DNA of 64,000 nt from Rhodobacterales bacterium LSUCC0387 (GTDB lineage: Bacteria; Pseudomonadota; Alphaproteobacteria; Rhodobacterales; Rhodobacteraceae). The translations under genes were made by a program, and so were the position numbers. The notes below the pieces were generated by a model. It did no database searches and was not told the DNA's origin. It saw only the letters and a list, made by a program, of their open reading frames with translations. The stretch covers positions 1,427,501 through 1,491,500 of the forward strand of contig WVSR01000001.1 in assembly GCA_015689775.1 (NCBI GenBank), read 5' to 3'. Positions 58,902 to 64,000 of the stretch are shown here, piece after piece (within the stretch, counting starts at the first letter, position 1; every line of letters starts with the position of its first letter).

Positions 58902-60149
58902 ATGGTTTTCTGGATCGCAACTGCTGCAATTTCTGTGGCAGCTATCTTGATTTTGCTGCGTGCTTTTCTGCGCGGCGTATCCGAGATAACCCCAACCGAA
59001 GCCTATGATGTGCAGGTCTATAAAGACCAATTGCAGGAACTTGAGCGCGATGAAGCGCGTGGTGTGTTATCGCCACAAGATGCAGAACGCGCCGGTGCCG
59101 AAGTTTCGCGCCGCCTGATTGAGGCAGATCGCGCCTTGCATGCGGCCCAAGAGGCGGAGACGGGCCTTGCCAATGGCAAGATTCTGATCCCTGTGGGTTT
59201 GGTCACAATGCTGGCTTTTGCGGTCTTGGTTTATGCGCAATTGGGGGCGCCCAATTATCCGGACATGCCGATTGCAACCCGCATTGAGCGGATCGAAGAA
59301 AATCGCGCCACCCGCCCCTCACAGGCCGAGGCGGTGGCTGAGGCTTCGGTTTCGGCCCGTCCCGCCATCCCCGCAAACCCCGAGCTTGAGGCCTTGGTTG
59401 AACGTCTGCGCGCAATTATGGCCGAGCGGCGCGATGACCAAACCGGATGGCGCCTTTTGGCAGAAAACGAGTTGCGCCTTGGAAATTTCGAGGCCGCCGT
59501 TGCCGCACAAGCACAACTCGTAGGCCTTCTTGACCCACAAACCCCCGAGGGCGCAGCCGTGAGGGCCAATCTGGCGGAAATGATGATTTTGGCGGCAGGT
59601 GGGTATGTTTCGCCCGAAGCAGAGGCCGTGTTGAACGACACCATCGCGCAAGAACCGCGCAATGGAACCGCGCGCTATTACATGGGCCTCATGTATGCCC
59701 AGGGGGGCCGCCCTGATCGGGCCTATACAATCTGGCGCACTCTTTTGGCCGAAAGCACGCCTGATGCGCCATGGCTTGAACCCATCCGCTTGCAGATTGA
59801 AGAAGTGGCCTTCCTTGCCGGTGATCCCATCAATGTGGATGACCTGCCTCAACCCCGCCGTGAAGACGCCCCTCTTCGCGGCCCCGATGCCGCGCAAATG
59901 GAAGCCGCAGGTCAAATGAGCGCCGAAGATCGCGCTGCAATGATTGAAGGCATGGTTGGCAATTTATCGGCCCGTTTGGCCAATGAGGGTGGCACTGTTG
60001 AAGAATATGCACAGCTGATTACGGCCTTGGGGGTTTTGGGTCGCCTTGATGAGGCGCGCACAATTCTGGCTGAGGCGCGCGCAAATTTTGCGGGCCAAGA
60101 CGGCGCTGCGGCAGTGTTGGACAATGCCGAGGCAGGCCTGCCCCAATGA
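58902..60149 (+). CDS. ccmI: Cytochrome c maturation protein CcmI
   Basis: The protein has 415 aa. Membrane helix 1 (MVFWIATAAISVAAILILLR), cytoplasmic leucine-zipper-like loop (EAYDVQVYKDQLQELERDEA), helix 2 near 95-115, then a periplasmic TPR domain (NPELEALVERLRAIM onward). It holds apocytochrome c for the haem lyase. The frame extends 81 codons upstream across the soxB start, but ATG at 58902 has GGAG before it. No other ccm genes are in the window. It overlaps ruvX by 4 bp. Confidence 0.92.
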   Translation: MVFWIATAAISVAAILILLRAFLRGVSEITPTEAYDVQVYKDQLQELERDEARGVLSPQDAERAGAEVSRRLIEADRALHAAQEAETGLANGKILIPVGLVTMLAFAVLVYAQLGAPNYPDMPIATRIERIEENRATRPSQAEAVAEASVSARPAIPANPELEALVERLRAIMAERRDDQTGWRLLAENELRLGNFEAAVAAQAQLVGLLDPQTPEGAAVRANLAEMMILAAGGYVSPEAEAVLNDTIAQEPRNGTARYYMGLMYAQGGRPDRAYTIWRTLLAESTPDAPWLEPIRLQIEEVAFLAGDPINVDDLPQPRREDAPLRGPDAAQMEAAGQMSAEDRAAMIEGMVGNLSARLANEGGTVEEYAQLITALGVLGRLDEARTILAEARANFAGQDGAAAVLDNAEAGLPQ

Positions 60150-60637
60150 CCGAGGGTTTTGTCGACCTTCACGACTTTGCAGCGGCCACCGCGCCGCCTG
60201 CCGCGATTTTGGGTTTGGATTTTGGCACCAAAACCATTGGCATTGCCATCAGTGATTTATTCCAAAGCGTTGCAACCCCGTTGGTCACAATCAAGCGCGA
60301 GAAATTCACTCAAGACGCCGCAGAATTGGCAAAACTGGTGGCGGCACGGGATATTCGCGGCCTCATCCTTGGCCTGCCCCGCAATATGGATGGCAGCGAA
60401 GGCCCCCGCGCCCAATCAACCCGCGCTTTTTTGCGCAATATTGGCCGATTTGAGGGGCTGTCGCATTTGCCTGCCGCGTTTTGGGATGAAAGATTATCCA
60501 CTGTGGCCGCCGAAAGGGCGCTTTTAGAGGCGGATACGTCCCGAAAACGTCGCGCCGAGGTGATTGATGCGGTCGCCGCAAGCTATATATTGCAAGGATC
60601 ACTGGATCGCATGCGGGTGATCCGCAGCGCAGAATAG
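60146..60637 (+). CDS. ruvX: YqgF/RuvX pre-16S rRNA nuclease
   Basis: The protein has 163 aa. LGLDFGTKTIGIAISD, GLPRNMDGSEGPRAQSTRAF and DERLSTVAAERALLE are the RNase H-like YqgF motifs. The family matures the 5' end of 16S rRNA and was once annotated as a Holliday-junction resolvase. ATGA overlap with ccmI. Confidence 0.94.
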   Translation: MTEGFVDLHDFAAATAPPAAILGLDFGTKTIGIAISDLFQSVATPLVTIKREKFTQDAAELAKLVAARDIRGLILGLPRNMDGSEGPRAQSTRAFLRNIGRFEGLSHLPAAFWDERLSTVAAERALLEADTSRKRRAEVIDAVAASYILQGSLDRMRVIRSAE

Positions 60638-60651
60638 AGGCAGGGCAGGCA

Positions 60652-60882
60652 ATGGTGGATGAGGTTTGGTCGCGCGAAGAAATCGCTTCGCCTTGCATAA
60701 AAATCTGCCTTGTTCATCCGACCGAACGGATTTGCACAGGTTGCTATCGCACGATTGATGAAATCAGCACATGGGGCCGCAAGTCACCCGAAGAACGCGC
60801 TGACATCATGAAGGCCCTGCCAAGCCGCGCAAGTCTTTTGAGCAAGCGCCGTGGCGGGCGCGCGGCACGGGTGCCGAACTAG
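60652..60882 (+). CDS. DUF1289 protein
   Basis: The protein has 76 aa. SPCIKICLVHPTERICTGCY holds four cysteines, followed by TIDEISTWGRKSPEERADIM, the DUF1289 pattern, likely a small metal-binding protein of unknown role. It follows ruvX by 14 bp and overlaps the dusA stop by 4 bp, convergent. Confidence 0.9.
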   Translation: MVDEVWSREEIASPCIKICLVHPTERICTGCYRTIDEISTWGRKSPEERADIMKALPSRASLLSKRRGGRAARVPN

Positions 60883-61871
60883 GCAGGCTCACGCATCATC
60901 TGCATCGCGCGCGCAATCACCTTGGGGCTTGCATCGGCTGTTTGTGCCTCGGTCGACAAAATACGCCGCCATGCGCGTGCGCCAGGCTGCCCCGCAAATA
61001 GCCCCAAGATATGACGCGTCACATGATGCAACCGCCCGCCTTGCGCGATATGGCGCTCGGCATAGGGGATCATCGCCTCGGCCACCTCATGCGCCGACAG
61101 CACTGTGCGCGGGTCATCAAAAATCACTGCATCCGCGTGGCCCAAGATCACATATGGGCTATGATAGGCCGCGCGCCCAACCATCACCCCATCAAGACCA
61201 TCCCTAAGGTGGGATGCGACCGCGTCTAGATCCTCAACACCGCCATTGATTGATAGATGCAGGTTCGGAAATTCTTCCTTCATGCGCCGCACCAAGGCGT
61301 AATCAAGCGGCGGGATGGTGCGGTTTTCCTTGGGGCTTAGCCCCTCAAGCCACGCTTTGCGTGCGTGAATTGTCAGACGCCTGACCCCTGCCTGTGCCAT
61401 CTGTTTCAAAAATGCGGGCAAAATCTCGGCGGGGTTTTGATCATCCACCCCGATGCGGCATTTCACAGTCACCTCGACAGTCGCAGCATCCTGCATGGCC
61501 CGCACGCAATCCGCAACAAGCTGTGGGGTCTTCATCAAAACCGCCCCAAAACACCCTGATTGCACCCGATCAGACGGGCACCCCACGTTGAGATTGATCT
61601 CATCATACCCATAGGGCGCAGCAATTTTCACCGCCTGCGCCAATTCAGCAGGATCAGAGCCCCCCAATTGCAGCGCAACGGGATGCTCGGCTGCATCATA
61701 GGTCAAATGCCGTGAAGCCTCCCCATTCACCAAAGCGGCGGAGGTCACCATTTCGGTATAAAGCAAAGCGTGACGCGACATCAAACGATGGAAATAACGA
61801 CAATGCCGATCCGTCCAATCCATCATGGGCGCCACGCTGAGGCGGGCATTGTGGGTGAGGGTCTGGGTCAC
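60879..61871 (-). CDS. dusA: tRNA-dihydrouridine synthase A
   Basis: The protein has 330 aa. LSVAPMMDWTDRHCRYFHRL, the catalytic cysteine in NLNVGCPSDRVQSGCFGAVL, and VKCRIGVDD with FMN-binding GGVEDLDAV. It reduces U20 and U20a of tRNA with NADPH. The start is GTG at 61871. A GNAT gene lies 25 bp upstream. Confidence 0.94.
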   Translation of the reverse strand: MTQTLTHNARLSVAPMMDWTDRHCRYFHRLMSRHALLYTEMVTSAALVNGEASRHLTYDAAEHPVALQLGGSDPAELAQAVKIAAPYGYDEINLNVGCPSDRVQSGCFGAVLMKTPQLVADCVRAMQDAATVEVTVKCRIGVDDQNPAEILPAFLKQMAQAGVRRLTIHARKAWLEGLSPKENRTIPPLDYALVRRMKEEFPNLHLSINGGVEDLDAVASHLRDGLDGVMVGRAAYHSPYVILGHADAVIFDDPRTVLSAHEVAEAMIPYAERHIAQGGRLHHVTRHILGLFAGQPGARAWRRILSTEAQTADASPKVIARAMQMMREPA

Positions 61872-61896
61872 ATCATTACCGCGTTGGTGGTGGGGC

Positions 61897-62427
61897 CTAC
61901 CAATATGCGGGGTTTTGCAAGGCAGGCGCGCAGGTTGCGGGGCCTTCTAGCGGTAAAATCGGGGCCTTTGTCAAGGATTGTGCAATCCACCCTTGCGGTT
62001 GGCTTAACGGGTAAGGTGCGGACAAAACCACAGGGTCAATGGCCGCAAAGCCTGTTTTTCCGTAAAACGCAGGGTCACCGTATGTGACCACAATATCGCC
62101 CGCCAGCTGCGACAGGGCGTAAGCAATCAACCCCTGCCCCACGCCCTGCCCCTGATGGTTTGGTAGAACCGCCAGAGGAGAAAGCAGGAACACGATCCTG
62201 CTTGTCTGCGGAAAATCGAGCCGCGTGAAAATCACCGCGCCCACGCACCGATCACCCTTATGGGCCATAAAGGCTGCAATGTCATTTTCTGGGGTGGTTG
62301 TAATCAAATCAGCGGCGAGTGCCGATACAAATTCCCCCTCCGCCGCCCCTTCTGAGGCGGTAAAGCTTTCCAAAAACACATCCGCAAAGGCGGCGGGATC
62401 AGGATTTATGGCACGGCTATACTGCAT
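61897..62427 (-). CDS. GNAT N-acetyltransferase
   Basis: The protein has 176 aa. VFLESFTASEGAAEGEFVSA, GAVIFTRLDFPQTSRIVFLL, and acetyl-CoA loop LPNHQGQGVGQGLIAYALSQ; the family is YhbS-like (Acetyltransf_9/10). FYGKTGFAAI follows. Substrate is unknown. ATG at 62445 is an alternative start. It may be co-transcribed with dusA. Confidence 0.82.
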   Translation of the reverse strand: MQYSRAINPDPAAFADVFLESFTASEGAAEGEFVSALAADLITTTPENDIAAFMAHKGDRCVGAVIFTRLDFPQTSRIVFLLSPLAVLPNHQGQGVGQGLIAYALSQLAGDIVVTYGDPAFYGKTGFAAIDPVVLSAPYPLSQPQGWIAQSLTKAPILPLEGPATCAPALQNPAYW

Positions 62428-62634
62428 GTCCGGCAGAGTTAGCATCGGGCATTGTGAACTCAAGCCAAAATGCGACTTTGCCCTCTGGGCTTGGCAAGTT
62501 CGGCTTTTCCCCTTAATACCCGCCCGGACAGCATTGAGGCGCATTCGCCACTCGCGGCCAAAATCAACGGTTGATCACGCTGATCGGACATGACCCCGCC
62601 TTAGCACCCCAAGGCCGGCAAGGGACTAGATTTG

Positions 62635-64000
62635 ATGATATCTCTCGCGCATTACCGCCATGAATGGACGCATAATATCCGTGGCGATCTTTTGTCAGGA
62701 TTGGTTGTAGCCTTGGCCCTGATCCCTGAGGCAATCGCCTTTTCCATCATTGCGGGTGTTGACCCAAAAGTAGGCCTTTACGCCAGTTTCTCGATCGCTG
62801 TGATTTGCGCAATCACAGGCGGGCGGCCTGGCATGATTTCGGCCGCCACCGCGGCAACCGCCGTTTTGATGGTGACATTGGTGCGCGATCACGGGCTGCA
62901 ATATCTCTTGGCGGCCACCGTTTTGGCGGGCCTTTTGCAAATCATGGCGGGTCTTTTACGGCTTGGCTATGTGATGCGCTTTGTTTCAAAATCCGTCATG
63001 ACGGGCTTTGTGAACGCCTTGGCCATTTTGATCTTCATGGCGCAATTGCCCGAACTTGACCCGCGCAATGTGCCGATTTTGACCTATCCCTTGGTCGCGG
63101 CGGGGCTAGCGATCATCTATCTATTTCCGCGCCTGACGCGGGCTGTTCCATCACCCCTTGTCACGATCATCGTGTTGACGGCGCTATGTGTCTTCATGGG
63201 GTGGGATGTGCGCACTGTAGGCGATATGGGGCAATTGCCTGACACGCTGCCCGTATTTTTGATCCCCGTTATCCCGCTGACATTTGAGACATTGCAGATC
63301 ATTTTCCCGTATTCACTCGCAGTCGCGGTTGTCGGCCTGTTGGAAAGCCTAATGACCCAGCAGATTGTGGACGACCTAACCGACACAGCATCAGATCGCA
63401 ATCAAGAATGCATCGGCCAAGGTCTGGCCAATTCTGCCACGGGGTTCATCGGCGGGATGGCAGGCTGCGCGATGATTGGGCAGTCTATTATCAATGTGAA
63501 ATCGGGCGGACGCGGGCGACTTTCGACCTTTGTTGCGGGGATCTTTTTGTTGATCCTCTGCGTCTCGCTTGGCGATATCGTGGCGATTATCCCCATGCCT
63601 GCATTGGTCGCGATTATGATCATGGTGTCGATTGGCACATTTTCATGGTCATCCATCACCAATTTGCGCGACCATCCCCGCTCGTCCTCCATCGTGATGT
63701 TGGCGACTGTGTTTTTCGTGATTTACACGCATAACCTTGCGATTGGCGTTTTGGTTGGCGTGCTTCTGTCTGGAATTTTCTTTGCGTGGAAAATTTCGCA
63801 GCTCTTTCGCGTCACATCCACCATCACCGCCGATGGCCGCCATCGCAAATATCGGATTGAAGGCCAGCTTTTCTTCGCCTCCTCCGAAGATTTCATGAAG
63901 GCCTTTGATTTCCGCGAAGCGTTGGATTGTGTCACCATTGATCTTAGCCATGCCCATATCTGGGATATTTCATCCGTAGCGGCCTTAGATATGGCAATTT
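62635..64000 (+). CDS. SulP family anion permease, 3' end missing
   Basis: The window ends inside codon 456. About ten membrane helices ([58 protein letters not shown]) come first, the conserved [20 protein letters not shown], then the start of a cytosolic STAS domain ([37 protein letters not shown]). SulP/SLC26 proteins carry sulfate, bicarbonate or dicarboxylates; which cannot be judged here. AAGGGA lies before ATG. It is divergent from the GNAT gene. Confidence 0.92.
   Translation, partial: MISLAHYRHEWTHNIRGDLLSGLVVALALIPEAIAFSIIAGVDPKVGLYASFSIAVICAITGGRPGMISAATAATAVLMVTLVRDHGLQYLLAATVLAGLLQIMAGLLRLGYVMRFVSKSVMTGFVNALAILIFMAQLPELDPRNVPILTYPLVAAGLAIIYLFPRLTRAVPSPLVTIIVLTALCVFMGWDVRTVGDMGQLPDTLPVFLIPVIPLTFETLQIIFPYSLAVAVVGLLESLMTQQIVDDLTDTASDRNQECIGQGLANSATGFIGGMAGCAMIGQSIINVKSGGRGRLSTFVAGIFLLILCVSLGDIVAIIPMPALVAIMIMVSIGTFSWSSITNLRDHPRSSSIVMLATVFFVIYTHNLAIGVLVGVLLSGIFFAWKISQLFRVTSTITADGRHRKYRIEGQLFFASSEDFMKAFDFREALDCVTIDLSHAHIWDISSVAALDMAI

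Overview
The window looks like the chromosome of a marine, roseobacter-type alphaproteobacterium (Rhodobacterales). The evidence is gene order and family content: a fabD-fabG-acpP-fabF-mltG block, argS-SPOR-nagZ-scpA-scpB, dgt next to an A-type Fe-S carrier, rplU-rpmA-obgE-proBA, glnB-glnA, ribosomal proteins L21 and L9 with long C-terminal tails, the heterotetrameric sarcosine oxidase soxBDAG, ccmI-ruvX and DUF1289 genes. I saw no insertion sequence, integrase, CRISPR array or rRNA operon. Two tRNA genes are present, Ser-CGA and Leu-UAG.

Layout. 1-3100: phosphate acquisition (pstC fragment, pstS, a triple Pho box, a soluble-type phoR) and a frameshifted small gene. 3109-9356: rplU, rpmA, a GNAT gene, obgE, proB, proA and a transsulfuration PLP enzyme, all on the minus strand. 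9680-12546: tRNA-Ser, typA and cysE. 12547-17726: fatty-acid block fabD, fabG, acpP, fabF and mltG. 17974-19220: rpsF, rpsR, rplI. 19300-26322: a two-repeat secreted protein, tig, a lactonase with a ketoglutarate-semialdehyde-type dehydrogenase, and an AT-richer FG-GAP protein. 26479-29456: tRNA-Leu, a Hint gene interrupted by a stop codon, glnB, glnA and a small basic protein. 29537-36340: scpB, scpA, nagZ, a SPOR protein, argS and dgt. 36435-40352: Fe-S carrier, xth, a dimethylglycine/sarcosine dehydrogenase and a holin relic. 40463-49533: bamB with a YfgM-like gene, an RND efflux pair and an Atm1-type ABC exporter. 49633-54060: a LysM protein with a poly-G tract, LOG, rarD, sodB and soxG. 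54053-58660: soxA, soxD, soxB. 58902-64000: ccmI, ruvX, DUF1289, dusA, a GNAT gene and the start of a SulP permease.

How genes work together. The FAD/GcvT dehydrogenase (37711-40131) and sarcosine oxidase (53503-58660) would form successive folate-coupled demethylations, dimethylglycine to sarcosine to glycine. PstS, PstC and PhoR form a phosphate-starvation module with the Pho box between phoR and pstS. GlnB and GlnA are the nitrogen-assimilation pair, with both modification tyrosines present.

Nothing here is clearly a new multi-gene system. The most interesting signals are signs of gene decay. A 3TM-type holin is truncated, and a bare 434-bp gap lies between mltG and cysE, where I recall related genomes carrying the gene transfer agent cluster; together they suggest a lost gene transfer agent. 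The Hint gene has an in-frame TAG followed by 49 more sense codons. A CheY-like small gene carries a one-base frameshift. Other leads are an 11-G tract inside the LysM gene, an RND pump with an extra hydrophobic insertion, and two uncharacterised exported proteins.
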